DNA of 64,000 nt from Lysinibacillus fusiformis. GTDB lineage: Bacteria > Bacillota > Bacilli > Bacillales_A > Planococcaceae. Each line of letters opens with the position of its first letter. The stretch's first letter is position 1. The notes under the pieces were generated by a model, which was not told where the DNA came from, did no database searches, and saw only the letters and a list, made by a program, of their open reading frames with translations. Of this stretch, positions 1-8,249 are shown one piece after another. Location of the stretch: the NCBI RefSeq assembly GCF_016925635.1, contig NZ_CP070490.1:4160001-4224000 (forward strand), written 5' to 3'. The position numbers were made by a program, and so were the translations under genes.

Positions 1-158
1 CACAGCTACCTTCAGCAACCATTGACTATTTCCAAACGGAAAAAGAAAAAGGCAAGAACTTTGGGCTTTTTGCGTATGTTCCGCATCTCTTGAGCTTAGG
101 CAATGTTAACATAGATGAGGCGGAAATCATTACGTGGAATCACTTCAATCCTAACTGA
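1..158 (+). CDS. C-terminal fragment of an unidentified protein (cut by window edge)
   Basis: A frame open from the first bases reads about 52 codons to a TGA stop and ends in a hydrophilic tail finishing NHFNPN. Composition looks coding (mixed charged and aromatic residues, no low complexity). The start lies outside the window. A hairpin follows 15 bp after the stop, which fits a gene end. I do not recognise the family. Confidence 0.5.
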   Translation, partial: QLPSATIDYFQTEKEKGKNFGLFAYVPHLLSLGNVNIDEAEIITWNHFNPN

Positions 159-172
159 GGTGGACAAAGAAA

Positions 173-201
173 TAGGGTATGCCGAGTAGTTGGCTACCCT
201 T
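173..201. terminator. Hairpin between convergent genes
   Basis: Stem TAGGGTATGCC / GGCTACCCTTA with an 8-nt loop, lying between the partial + strand gene and the minus-strand gene at 230-493. There is no strong T run on either side, so it is only a probable bidirectional terminator. Confidence 0.5.
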
Positions 202-229
202 AAATGTCTTAATTTCTTCTTCCTACTCA

Positions 230-493
230 TTAGCTATGATTTCTATTAGACTGTCGAAATACGAGTTGAAGCAAATACACAATCAATCGAAAAATGAGTA
301 GATAAATAAAAGCTTCAATCAAGCTTGTTGCTAGTATCATTACATAACGACCGAAATCTTCTAATTCATGAAAAGTATATTTTTGTATGTGCCAATCAAA
401 AAATAATGCTTTGTAACTCGTCCTCAAAAAGATGGGTATGAAAAGTAGCCAATAAAAGAGCGGTAAACTAAATTTATAGCCTTTAACCAGCAA
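230..493 (-). CDS. Small hypothetical membrane protein (87 aa)
   Basis: Two hydrophobic helices are visible, near residues 8-24 and 50-78, separated by a charged stretch with aromatic residues, so a two-pass membrane protein is likely. The start is TTG, supported by a GAGGAGG ribosome binding site about 6-8 nt upstream. It is convergent with the preceding partial gene and divergent from the GNAT gene at 641. No family is recognised and no function is proposed. Confidence 0.55.
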   Translation of the reverse strand: MLVKGYKFSLPLFYWLLFIPIFLRTSYKALFFDWHIQKYTFHELEDFGRYVMILATSLIEAFIYLLIFRLIVYLLQLVFRQSNRNHS

Positions 494-573
494 GGGACTC
501 CCTCCTCAACTTTTAAGTCATCATAACATAAAAGATAATGTTTTAGTATATTATGGAAGTATCGAAGTATTAT

Positions 574-588
574 TTACTAATATAGTAA
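574..588. promoter_or_regulatory. Palindrome TTACTA-ATA-TAGTAA upstream of GNAT gene
   Basis: A perfect 6-bp inverted repeat with a 3-bp spacer sits in the AT-rich promoter region before the gene at 641. The size and symmetry suit a dimeric winged-helix repressor. The site is similar to the one at 11646-11664. Operator function is inferred. Confidence 0.35.
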
Positions 589-640
589 TTTAAAGGTATT
601 ATTAGTAAGTTAAAATGAACCGCAAGAAAGGTAGAATTCC

Positions 641-1054
641 ATGAAACTGATTCAATCAAGCAAGATTCAACCCGAAGTGAAAACATTATTATCCTATGCT
701 ACTTCCGAAAAGAAAGTGGATAGGGAATACCCATTATATATCCAAAATCCAGAAAGAGTGTTGTATGGCTATACCATCGAGCAAGATTTAGTCGGTTGTA
801 TAGGAATCGTTAAAGGAGAGGCAAATCGCTGTGAAATTAAACATATTGCCGTATCGCCCGCTTTTCGTGGAAAGGGCATTGGACGTGAGATGATTCGGTA
901 TGTAGAAGAATATCATGCTTTTTCTTCCATTTATGCAGAAACAGATCAAGACGCTGTGACCTTTTATAAAAATCTCGGCTTTCACATTACGAGTTTAGGT
1001 GAAAAATACCCTGGGGTGGAGCGTTTTGCCTGTCTATTAGCCTGCACTACATAA
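641..1054 (+). CDS. GNAT family N-acetyltransferase
   Basis: 137 residues with the single-domain GNAT fold. The acetyl-CoA pyrophosphate-binding motif A is clear: an IKHIAVSP strand followed by the RGKGIGREM loop around residues 68-88. A downstream F-Y-x-N-L-G-F segment near residue 110 is the usual motif B ending. Such proteins move an acetyl group from acetyl-CoA to an amine, but the substrate cannot be read from sequence. A GAAAGG site precedes the ATG. It is one of six GNAT genes in the window. Confidence 0.85.
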   Translation: MKLIQSSKIQPEVKTLLSYATSEKKVDREYPLYIQNPERVLYGYTIEQDLVGCIGIVKGEANRCEIKHIAVSPAFRGKGIGREMIRYVEEYHAFSSIYAETDQDAVTFYKNLGFHITSLGEKYPGVERFACLLACTT

Positions 1055-1174
1055 TGGTCAATTCGTTGTACTGTCCATAAACGTCCACTTATATGCTTTT
1101 TACGACCTGTTATTTGTTTGTGTTAAAAGATAGGAAATTGCAATGGTACGCTAGCATAGAAAGGAGCTATAAAA

Positions 1175-1828
1175 ATGAAAAAGAAATTGTGGTTGATTGT
1201 ATGCGGCTTGGCATTATTCATAGCGGGCTATTCGATTGTTCAATATTTACTATTCGATGCACGGCAGGCGGGATTTGTTCAATTAAAGCTCATGCTTAGT
1301 GCTACATTGAATTCATTTTGGTATTTGATGCTCTATATACATATTGTATTCGGTGTATTAGCCTTAGTCATCGGTCCTTTTACATTGTCATCAAGGTTAC
1401 GAGAGAAAAATGTGAAGCGCCATAGAATATTAGGCAGTATTTATATGGTCAGTATTTTATTTGGTGGCTTGGCAGGACTTTATTTAGCACTGAACGCAAC
1501 AGGGGGCTGGGTAGCACAGCTAGGCTTTGCTTTATTATCTATAGGGTGGCTCATCACCATGTTTCAAGCGCTGGTCCATATTAAAAAACGAAACATCCAA
1601 GGCCATCAGAAATGGATGTTAAGAAATTATGCTTTAACCTTTGCAGCTGTCACATTACGAATTTGGCTACCTTTGTTTACGGTATTATTTGGCTTTGATC
1701 ATTTTCAGTATAGTTACGCCGTTATCGCCTGGCTATGCTGGGTGCCTAATTTCATCGTGATGGAATGGTATATCCAGCGTAAGCTCCATGTATTGATGGA
1801 CAATCGACATGTAACCAAGACGACTTGA
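1175..1828 (+). CDS. DUF2306-type multi-pass membrane protein
   Basis: 217 residues with about six hydrophobic helices: N-terminal helix 5-25, then roughly 48-70, 88-108, 113-133, 150-170 and 180-198. The R-x-H-R-x-x-G motif (KRHRILGSIY) and GHQKWMLRNY are typical of DUF2306 proteins, whose function is unknown. An AAAGGAGC site lies 6 nt before the ATG. It is monocistronic, with a convergent gene downstream. Confidence 0.75.
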   Translation: MKKKLWLIVCGLALFIAGYSIVQYLLFDARQAGFVQLKLMLSATLNSFWYLMLYIHIVFGVLALVIGPFTLSSRLREKNVKRHRILGSIYMVSILFGGLAGLYLALNATGGWVAQLGFALLSIGWLITMFQALVHIKKRNIQGHQKWMLRNYALTFAAVTLRIWLPLFTVLFGFDHFQYSYAVIAWLCWVPNFIVMEWYIQRKLHVLMDNRHVTKTT

Positions 1829-1876
1829 CTTGAATATCTTCTTTGAGCATTGGGATTAAATAGAGCCTAATGCTTT

Positions 1877-2583
1877 TTATTTTAATTCGTATTCAAATAC
1901 ATGCAAATTGTCCTTTTGATCTACTGTAGCGAGAAGGACATCTTTTATTTCTAGGTTATGGATTGCTTTCAGTTGACCCTTCAACCATTGCTCAGAATGC
2001 TTGGTTTTGTTTAGCTCATGGTAATCAATTTTTCCCTCTTTAATAAGAACAATCGGAAGAAAAAAGGGTTCCGGCTGTAAATTCATATCTGCCCGTGTCG
2101 GTGTTTGATAGGGCGTGTGTAAAAAACTAGAGATCCGTCTGGTTCCCACAATGCCAGCGCTACATTTTGAACCTCTTCACTTTTTTCCTTTCTTAACTCG
2201 GATAAAAGCAAATCTACAGAGATTCTAGCCTTCCGTAAGTTGGCGTTAATAATTTGCCCATTTTTAATAAGGGGAATTGGCGGTGAGTCTATCAAATGGC
2301 GAAAGGCTATCCATTTTAGGCTTATAAAAACACCGATAAGGTATAACAAAACTAAAACGGTCATGGTAATCATGGAACCCTTCATTCCTAATCCTTCATC
2401 AGATAGGGGATGTGCGATAATATTCCCAAGTGTGATGGCCATGGCAAAGTCCAGTAATCTTAACTGAGAAATAGAACGCTGCCCCATAATTTTTGTCGCG
2501 AAAAGTAAGAAGAAAAAAGCGATAATGGCTCGGAGAATCCATTGAATCGCCGTAAGTGATTCATGACTATGAAAAAATTCCAC
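1877..2583 (-). pseudogene. YetF/DUF421-type membrane protein, broken by a frameshift
   Basis: The first frame (GTG start at 2583, GAGGATG upstream) encodes three N-terminal helices and the start of the conserved cytoplasmic domain: SPPIPLIKNGQI, then LRKARISVDLLLSELR. It then runs off frame. The rest of the DUF421 domain (LPIVLIKEGKID...QWLKGQL...KDVLLATVD) continues in the -1 frame and ends at 1877. The switch coincides with a run of six T in the message (A at 2121-2126). One extra T, or a -1 slip there, would restore a 235-residue protein of normal family length. DUF421 proteins are membrane proteins of unknown role found in spore formers. Confidence 0.75.
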
Positions 2584-2743
2584 AGTGACACATCCTCTTT
2601 TTTCTTATTGTTTCCTTCCGTTACATGATTATGCGGATCTTCATGATTGAAACGAAATAGACTTGTAAAAATATGTTCAAAACGATATGGTTAAAATAAA
2701 AAATCTATTATTTAGTAATTTTAAGAAAATCAGGAGAATACTT

Positions 2744-3763
2744 ATGCAAACAAAACTACAACATATCGTAATGGAAATACAAGAGAAGGTTGATTTTTCA
2801 GGTACAGTTCTAGTGGAAAATGAAGAGAAGGTTGCCTTAGTCAGCCAAAGCTTTGGCTATGCGAATCGCTCAGAACAAATCGATAATCATGCTAAAACTC
2901 GTTTTGGCATTGCCTCTGGCTGTAAAATTTTTACTGCAGTCGCTATTTGTCAGCTTATTGAAAAAGGGAAGCTCTCTTTTGACACGAAATTAAGTGATTG
3001 TCTGCCTCCACATTTTAAGCACTTCGATGAGCAAGTAACCGTTGCTCATCTGCTAACACATACTTCGGGCATACCCGATTATTTTGATGAGGAAGAAATG
3101 GAGGATTTTGAAGCGTTGTGGGTTGAAAATCCGATGTATCAGCTTCGAACATTGCGTGATTTCTTACCTTTATTCCAGAATCGACCGATGAAGCATAAAG
3201 TAGGTGAGAAATTTCATTACAACAATGCAGGATATATTGTATTAGGATTAATCGTAGAGCATATCGCTGGGATGGATTTTTCCGATTACATTCAGCAACA
3301 TCTATTCGATCGGGTGAATATGACGGAATCTGGCTATTTTTCGTTTGATTCTCTGCCATCTAATACAGCGTTAGGGTATATAGACAACCCAGACGGGACC
3401 TGGAAAACCAATATCTATTCATTACCTGTAAAAGGTGGTTCTGATGGGGGAGCATTTGTCACAGGGAAGGATATGGCAAAGTTCTGGTGTGCGCTCATGA
3501 ACTTTGAGCTTTTAAATGAAGATTTAACGAATCAGCTGCTTTTACCTCATATAGAAATAAATGAAAATGATGGTTATGGCTATGGTGTATGGATTAAGAA
3601 GAACAGTGAACAAGCTATACTAAAATACCATGTAATGGGATATGATCCTGGGGTGTGCTTCCATTCAGCTTATTATCCTGCGTCGTCCATCAAAGTTGTC
3701 GTTTGTTCCAATAAATCAAAGGGAGCTTTTGATATGATGAAAGGAATAGAGGCTACCTTATAA
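2744..3763 (+). CDS. Serine hydrolase of the beta-lactamase/penicillin-binding class C family
   Basis: 339 residues. The active-site triad motifs of the PF00144 fold are visible: S58-G-C-K61 (SxxK), Y159-N-N (YxN) and a GGSDGG segment near 231-236 in place of KTG. The LLTHTSGIPDY segment after SxxK is typical of esterase or D-aminopeptidase-like members. There is no signal peptide from the chosen start, so it is probably cytosolic. The ATG at 2744 has AGGAG 8 nt upstream; a longer reading frame to 2687 lacks a ribosome binding site. Substrate unknown. Confidence 0.85.
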   Translation: MQTKLQHIVMEIQEKVDFSGTVLVENEEKVALVSQSFGYANRSEQIDNHAKTRFGIASGCKIFTAVAICQLIEKGKLSFDTKLSDCLPPHFKHFDEQVTVAHLLTHTSGIPDYFDEEEMEDFEALWVENPMYQLRTLRDFLPLFQNRPMKHKVGEKFHYNNAGYIVLGLIVEHIAGMDFSDYIQQHLFDRVNMTESGYFSFDSLPSNTALGYIDNPDGTWKTNIYSLPVKGGSDGGAFVTGKDMAKFWCALMNFELLNEDLTNQLLLPHIEINENDGYGYGVWIKKNSEQAILKYHVMGYDPGVCFHSAYYPASSIKVVVCSNKSKGAFDMMKGIEATL

Positions 3764-3769
3764 AAGAAT

Positions 3770-3806
3770 AGGGCTTGTCTGTAAAAAAGATTGCAGACAA
3801 GCTCTG
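3770..3806. terminator. Bidirectional terminator between convergent genes
   Basis: Stem AGGGCTTGTCTG / CAGACAAGCTCT sits between the stop of the serine hydrolase and the end of the minus-strand lipoprotein gene. On the minus strand it is followed by a T-rich stretch. Confidence 0.7.
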
Positions 3807-3816
3807 TTACTAGTTA

Positions 3817-4491
3817 TTAAGTAATGCCACCATATATATTACAATAATATTCGACCTCAATAATATGAGGCGAGGATACACCATTGTATGAATAGTAGCC
3901 ACCGATTGTAATATTGTAAGCACTGCCTTGATCTTTAATGGAAGGGTCATATCCTGTTTGCGTCCAGTTGCCTTCGCCCTGTTCAATTTTTGACGACAAT
4001 GAATGCATAACCGAGAACAGCTGTCTTCCACCAGGAATATCCTTGTTTAGTTGGGTGTCAAATGTACCATCAACACGAATGATTGTTTGATGTGATCCCA
4101 TATGTAATTTCACTAATTTTGGTACTTTTACTGGTGAAAAAATTTCCTTATTATCGACCACGACAAATGAAGTGTCGATTCTTCCTTTTAACATGTCCTC
4201 AAAATCATTTAATTCAAGCCAATAATCCGCTGAAAATGTTGTAATGGGATCTAGTTTAAAGCCTGTACCATACTCTTCATTTAATTGATTGACAATAGTC
4301 GAATATTCTTTATAATATTGTTCCTTCTGTGCTAGCGTCAAAACTAATGGAACAGGTGCCATGACTGGTTCCTTATCTTTTATTTGTTCATCGACTGATG
4401 TAGATTGTGGTGAGGCTGCTTCGTCATCATTATTACAGCCTGTAAGGAAGAGGGCTCCTAGTACAATGCTTGTCACCAAATATTTTTTCAA
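3817..4491 (-). CDS. Lipoprotein of unknown function with a C-terminal beta-rich domain
   Basis: About 224 residues. An N-terminal hydrophobic signal ends in the lipobox L-T-G-C with Cys19 as the lipidated residue, followed by an acidic linker and then a globular domain rich in Tyr, Asp and Thr. The chosen start is TTG at 4491, about 7 nt after GGAGGTGA; GTG at 4494 is an alternative. An upstream ATG at 4506 overlaps that ribosome binding site and is less likely. It would be anchored to the outer face of the membrane. I do not recognise the family. Confidence 0.7.
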   Translation of the reverse strand: MKKYLVTSIVLGALFLTGCNNDDEAASPQSTSVDEQIKDKEPVMAPVPLVLTLAQKEQYYKEYSTIVNQLNEEYGTGFKLDPITTFSADYWLELNDFEDMLKGRIDTSFVVVDNKEIFSPVKVPKLVKLHMGSHQTIIRVDGTFDTQLNKDIPGGRQLFSVMHSLSSKIEQGEGNWTQTGYDPSIKDQGSAYNITIGGYYSYNGVSSPHIIEVEYYCNIYGGIT

Positions 4492-4617
4492 CACCTTCAC
4501 CTCCATAAAATGAAAAGTACTTCTATTGTATCATACATAAATGCGTATATTTTCATTTATTTGGTAAATTATTAGTTTCGTAGTATATTGTAGAGAGAAG
4601 AACAAAGGAGAGATAGG

Positions 4618-5103
4618 ATGGCACTATTAAAAGAATATTCGAGTAATCCTTGTTGTGAGGTAGAGCTTAACATTATATTGGTGAACGAGGGAAGTGTAAG
4701 ATTCCGCATTGAATTTCGCTATGGACCAGCTTTCCCAGCCATACATACTGAAATTTATTGTTTAAAAAGAGATTTTCTTCAATTATTAGAAGACATGACG
4801 CAATTGAAGCCTACCCATTTAAGTATGCTGGAGCCGCATGATCCTGGACTATGCATCTATCATATCCCTCATTATGGGCAATATTTTTACCCTGGATATG
4901 GTATTTTTCAAATCCCTGAGGAGGAGAGGGAGGAAGCAGCGCCTCGTTATAAATTAATGTTTGTCCTAGATGCCTATGAGAGGAATCATTACGGAGCAAG
5001 AGAATGTGGCCCTGCATTATGTATAATCGTGACGATGGAACAAATCCAAGTGTTCGTTAACCGTTTGCAGGCAGATGTAACGAATTTTAATGGAAGTTAC
5101 TAG
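4618..5103 (+). CDS. Hypothetical cytosolic protein (161 aa)
   Basis: No signal peptide or membrane helix. The sequence has a beta-rich N-terminal half with FRIEFRYGPAFPAIHTEIYCL and a later segment PHDPGLCIYHIP. AAAGGAG lies 7 nt before the ATG. Five cysteines are present but not in a zinc-ligand spacing. Convergent with the small genes downstream. The family is not recognised. Confidence 0.6.
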   Translation: MALLKEYSSNPCCEVELNIILVNEGSVRFRIEFRYGPAFPAIHTEIYCLKRDFLQLLEDMTQLKPTHLSMLEPHDPGLCIYHIPHYGQYFYPGYGIFQIPEEEREEAAPRYKLMFVLDAYERNHYGARECGPALCIIVTMEQIQVFVNRLQADVTNFNGSY

Positions 5104-5118
5104 AAGGGGATAGAGTGG

Positions 5119-5319
5119 TCATAGATCTTCCTCCTCTATAACGATGCTGTAGGAAAGATTGAGGCGATCACATACCCAGTTTTCAAATAGCTGATCGATT
5201 TGCTTTTTCATTTCATCGCTAGGTAATTGCTCATTTATCCCTAATTGCTCAAATGAAAATGTTTCTTGGATTTGCTCTTTATACTTGGTATTGAAGGCAA
5301 AAGTAATGATTTTAGACAC
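5119..5319 (-). CDS. Small hypothetical protein (66 aa)
   Basis: A GTG start is supported by GGAGG 8 nt upstream. The product is acidic and soluble, with MKKQIDQLFENWV suggesting an amphipathic helix. It lies 32 bp downstream of the minus-strand gene at 5352-5672 and probably shares its transcript. Function unknown. Confidence 0.6.
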   Translation of the reverse strand: MSKIITFAFNTKYKEQIQETFSFEQLGINEQLPSDEMKKQIDQLFENWVCDRLNLSYSIVIEEEDL

Positions 5320-5351
5320 GTGATTTTCCTCCGTTTTTCTGGCGTGTGCAA

Positions 5352-5672
5352 CTATGGTCGAATAATAAGAAATTGTATGTCGTTCTTATTTTCAGTAACG
5401 AAGCTTTTTTTCTTTGGGGAAAAAGAATAAAAAATGCTGTCGGCTGAATTGTCATTAATATATATAGTGTAATTCGTATGATGCTCTAGCAATTGCTTTA
5501 GTTGTTGAATGATTTGTTCGTTCGGTGCTTCAGCTTTTGTTTCTTTGTCTAATTCAAGAGCAATCGCTATTATCATAGCCTGAATATCTTTTTGGCTTGC
5601 AGGACGATTTAATTTTTCCTGCCTAGATAAAATAGCATTTATTTCTTCAGGCGTAAGATCTCGTTCAGCTAT
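5352..5672 (-). CDS. Small hypothetical protein, apparently with an ATA start codon
   Basis: The conventional reading would begin at ATG 5576 (74 aa), but that ATG has no ribosome binding site. The same frame stays open 32 codons further, with coding-like sequence (AERDLTPEEINAILSRQEK). It reaches an ATA codon at 5672-5670 that sits 7 nt after a perfect GAGGAGG. The predicted 106-residue product is soluble, with a helical, charged N-terminal half. Either ATA is used as a start or an ATG has mutated. It is probably co-transcribed with the 66-aa gene downstream. Function unknown. Confidence 0.6.
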   Translation of the reverse strand: MAERDLTPEEINAILSRQEKLNRPASQKDIQAMIIAIALELDKETKAEAPNEQIIQQLKQLLEHHTNYTIYINDNSADSIFYSFSPKKKSFVTENKNDIQFLIIRP

Positions 5673-5786
5673 GTTTTTTCCTCCTCTCCAATTAATCTTT
5701 CTGTTAAAAAAGTAACTTAATAGTAGAATTGTAAATGTTAAAATTTAGTATAAACTTTTGTACATATTGGTGCAATAGCTACCCTT

Positions 5787-6092
5787 TTAAGGAGCGGTGT
5801 ACTTCTGTTTTTTTTGCTTCTTTTGTTTATAGGCAATATAAGAAGTTTTTAAAGAAGCATAACTCCCAATTGCTGCATAGCCATAAAACCAGCCCATAAA
5901 TAGTCCAGCAAGAAGATTATGGCGATGGCTGATGAAAATGGAAATGAGTAAGCCGACGACTAATGCAATGGTCGGAACCCAGAAAGGCTTAATATGCCAT
6001 ATTTTCTTGATGAGTTGCGTAATCAACATCACGACAGGTACTGCAATGACGGCATCCCAAAAATTTGTATGTATGAGTGGAAAATGTTCCAT
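5787..6092 (-). CDS. Small membrane protein with basic C-terminus (101 aa)
   Basis: Three hydrophobic helices (about residues 10-30, 36-55 and 60-82) are followed by a short soluble tail ending in the lysine-rich QKKQKKQK. The ATG at 6092 is preceded by GAGGTGA at 5 nt; an in-frame GTG nine bases upstream overlaps that site and is rejected. Size and topology resemble holin-like proteins, but no lysis or phage genes are nearby, so I call it only a membrane protein. Confidence 0.6.
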   Translation of the reverse strand: MEHFPLIHTNFWDAVIAVPVVMLITQLIKKIWHIKPFWVPTIALVVGLLISIFISHRHNLLAGLFMGWFYGYAAIGSYASLKTSYIAYKQKKQKKQKYTAP

Positions 6093-6252
6093 TTCGTTCA
6101 CCTCGCATTGACTGATTTAGAACTTATTGTGGTCAAGTTGGCTGATTTTATGCAGAAGCATGTTGAGAACTCGTAGAGGATTTGTATAGAGTATGTTCAG
6201 ATGGCTATGTTAGTCTTAAGCTGTCGGGATGCGCAAGCAAACTAACACGCAC

Positions 6253-6290
6253 AAAAAGGACAGGGTCGTTTGGCCTTGTCCTTTTAATAA
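6253..6290. terminator. Terminator hairpin in a divergent intergenic region
   Basis: Stem AAGGACAGGG / CCTTGTCCTT followed by TTAAT. It lies between two divergent genes, so no intact gene obviously ends at it. It may be a remnant of a lost gene or a leader structure of the GNAT gene at 6378. Confidence 0.55.
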
Positions 6291-6377
6291 GATGTCATCT
6301 AATGGAAATAAAGATTGAAATCGTTCGTTGCCAAATGTAAAATTTGATTAACAAATCCATGATAAAAGAGGTATACG

Positions 6378-6902
6378 ATGTTTCCTATATTACATACTGA
6401 ACGATTAGTGTTAAGAGAATTGGCGAGTCCTGATGCACAAGCTCTCCTTGATTGCTTTTCGAATCCTGAAGTTTTACGTCATTATGGACAACAACCTTTA
6501 ACGAATTTAGTACAGGTGCAACAAATCATTAAAAATTTTGCTAACAATTTTACCGAAAAACGCGGTATTAAATGGGGCATTGCATTAAAGGAACAAGAAG
6601 GGATTATTGGTACAATCGGCTTTCAAGAGTGGTCAATAGAGCATCGAAGAGCGGAAATCAGCTATGCACTTTTCCCTGAATATTGGGGAAAGGGCTATGC
6701 TCAGGAAGCTGTGAAAAGAGCCATTTCCTATGGTTTTGAAGAGATGGATTTAGTACGAATTGGTGCCATTGTGTTTAAAGAAAATGAAGCTTCTAATCTG
6801 TTATTGCAAAAAATAGGCTTCGAACAAGAAGGCTTATTAAAAAAATATATGCATCAAAATAATGTGCCACATGATACCTATATGTATTCACTGATAAAAT
6901 AA
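6378..6902 (+). CDS. RimJ/RimL-like GNAT acetyltransferase
   Basis: 174 residues, starting LHTERLVLRELASPD, the usual opening of the RimJ/RimL-type GNAT family. Motif A is AEISYALFPEYWGKGYAQEAV around residues 95-115, and NEASNLLLQKIGFEQEG near 138-154 is motif B. Relatives acetylate the N-terminus of ribosomal proteins, or small molecules; the target here is unknown. AGAGGT precedes the ATG. Confidence 0.85.
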   Translation: MFPILHTERLVLRELASPDAQALLDCFSNPEVLRHYGQQPLTNLVQVQQIIKNFANNFTEKRGIKWGIALKEQEGIIGTIGFQEWSIEHRRAEISYALFPEYWGKGYAQEAVKRAISYGFEEMDLVRIGAIVFKENEASNLLLQKIGFEQEGLLKKYMHQNNVPHDTYMYSLIK

Positions 6903-6908
6903 AATGGA

Positions 6909-6936
6909 GACCAGATTCCTAAGAGGGCATCTGGTC
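6909..6936. terminator. Bidirectional terminator between GNAT and orphan gerC genes
   Basis: Perfect stem GACCAGAT / ATCTGGTC that includes the stop codon of the minus-strand gene. Weak T tracts flank it on both strands. Confidence 0.65.
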
Positions 6937-8092
6937 ATTTACTAATGGTTTCTGTAAATGTTTTTCGTCCTGGATTGATTTTGGCTACTTCCACATGAAT
7001 TTTACTGATGGAATCCTCTGATAAAGGAATTTTTCCATCTTTCTCGAACTTTTTCCAAGCCTTGACGTTATCGCGATAGAGATATTCTGACAAACGATAG
7101 ATATCGACATCTAATTTTAAGCCTTCTTTATAGGTTTCATGAATTTCCTTTTTCACCTCTGCAATAATAAGCTCTTCCAGCTCTTTTTCGGTTACTTTCC
7201 CTTTAAAACCATTAATGGTCGCATTGATTCTCAATTCGACTTCAAATGTAACATCCTCTTGTTTGACAAGTGGATTCACATCGACATGTATTTTCTCAAT
7301 ACTGACCGTTAGCTCTTCCTGGTCATCGTTGTTTAATTGAAAGGTAATCTCCCCTCGATTTGTATAGTTATGCATCCATTGACTGCCGCGAGCAGCATTG
7401 TCTTGCACAAACCCCTTAAAGCCATCTTTCGATAGAACACCAACTCCTGAAAAATAGGTTTCTTCCACCTGCTCCTCATCGGTTTGCCAATCGTCTTTAA
7501 TGGACACATAGGGAATTGTTACTTCATGACTTGGTTCATTTAAACCGATGACAATATCTCTTAAGTCTTTTGGTTCGATAAATGTTTCTTGTTCTGTTGG
7601 GTTGATTGGGTTACTTAATTTTGATGAGGATAAAGAATTTCTTAAGATAGGTGTGACAAGCAGTATTTCATCGACTGGATTTTTTGTACAATACACCCAT
7701 ATTTGATACCTTGTATCCCGAAAGCGTATAAATGTATCAATGACTGGAATAATATGTTCATTTTCCATAGCCCGCTCTGAAAAGACAATAAAGCGCATAT
7801 GCCCCCAAAAAATTTCCTGGTCCGAGGAACGATACAATTTGTAAATCGCTTCTTCTATTGTTTTTCCTGTGGCACGCCCGACTTCAGCAGGGGCCACATT
7901 CGCACTTGGCTGTACAGATTTCGCAACATCGGCGAAATTAATCACTTGTAAATAGACAATATACTCGTCGTTTTCATAGTCTACACCTACTGCATTGATA
8001 TAGTACATTCTTTGTGGCTCCGTAATATCCCAGCATCCAGCGAGTAAGGTTGTCAATCCGATGATCATTAACAATTTGAAATAGGTTTTCAT
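6935..8092 (-). CDS. Orphan Ger(x)C family spore germination lipoprotein
   Basis: 385 residues with a signal peptide and lipobox L-L-A-G-C (Cys20) followed by W-D, the hallmark GCWD start of GerC subunits. Conserved GerC features follow: INAVGVDY, GRATGKTIEEA, and a C-terminal EVKKEI...YRDNVKAWKKFEKDGK region. GerC lipoproteins are the membrane-anchored C subunit of nutrient germinant receptors in the spore inner membrane. No gerA or gerB partner is adjacent; a full operon lies 36 kb away at 43950. GGAG precedes the ATG at a normal distance. Confidence 0.9.
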   Translation of the reverse strand: MKTYFKLLMIIGLTTLLAGCWDITEPQRMYYINAVGVDYENDEYIVYLQVINFADVAKSVQPSANVAPAEVGRATGKTIEEAIYKLYRSSDQEIFWGHMRFIVFSERAMENEHIIPVIDTFIRFRDTRYQIWVYCTKNPVDEILLVTPILRNSLSSSKLSNPINPTEQETFIEPKDLRDIVIGLNEPSHEVTIPYVSIKDDWQTDEEQVEETYFSGVGVLSKDGFKGFVQDNAARGSQWMHNYTNRGEITFQLNNDDQEELTVSIEKIHVDVNPLVKQEDVTFEVELRINATINGFKGKVTEKELEELIIAEVKKEIHETYKEGLKLDVDIYRLSEYLYRDNVKAWKKFEKDGKIPLSEDSISKIHVEVAKINPGRKTFTETISK

Positions 8093-8249
8093 GGTTTCTC
8101 CACTCGAATAGCTCTACAGTTATATTTTATAGTGTTAGCTTAGACAAAAGATGGCTTTTTTATAAAGAGCCTGCAGCTTAAAGAAGATTTGGGAAATGAT
8201 ATCCAATGAGACTTGTTTCAGGTATGATCAGATAAAAGAGGTGAGAACT

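Noticed and set aside
1093..1299. Plus-strand 68-codon frame
   Set aside because: It overlaps the well-supported DUF2306 gene and lacks a ribosome binding site.
5787..6092. Phage holin
   Set aside because: Size and topology fit, but there is no endolysin, phage structural gene or integrase in the neighbourhood.
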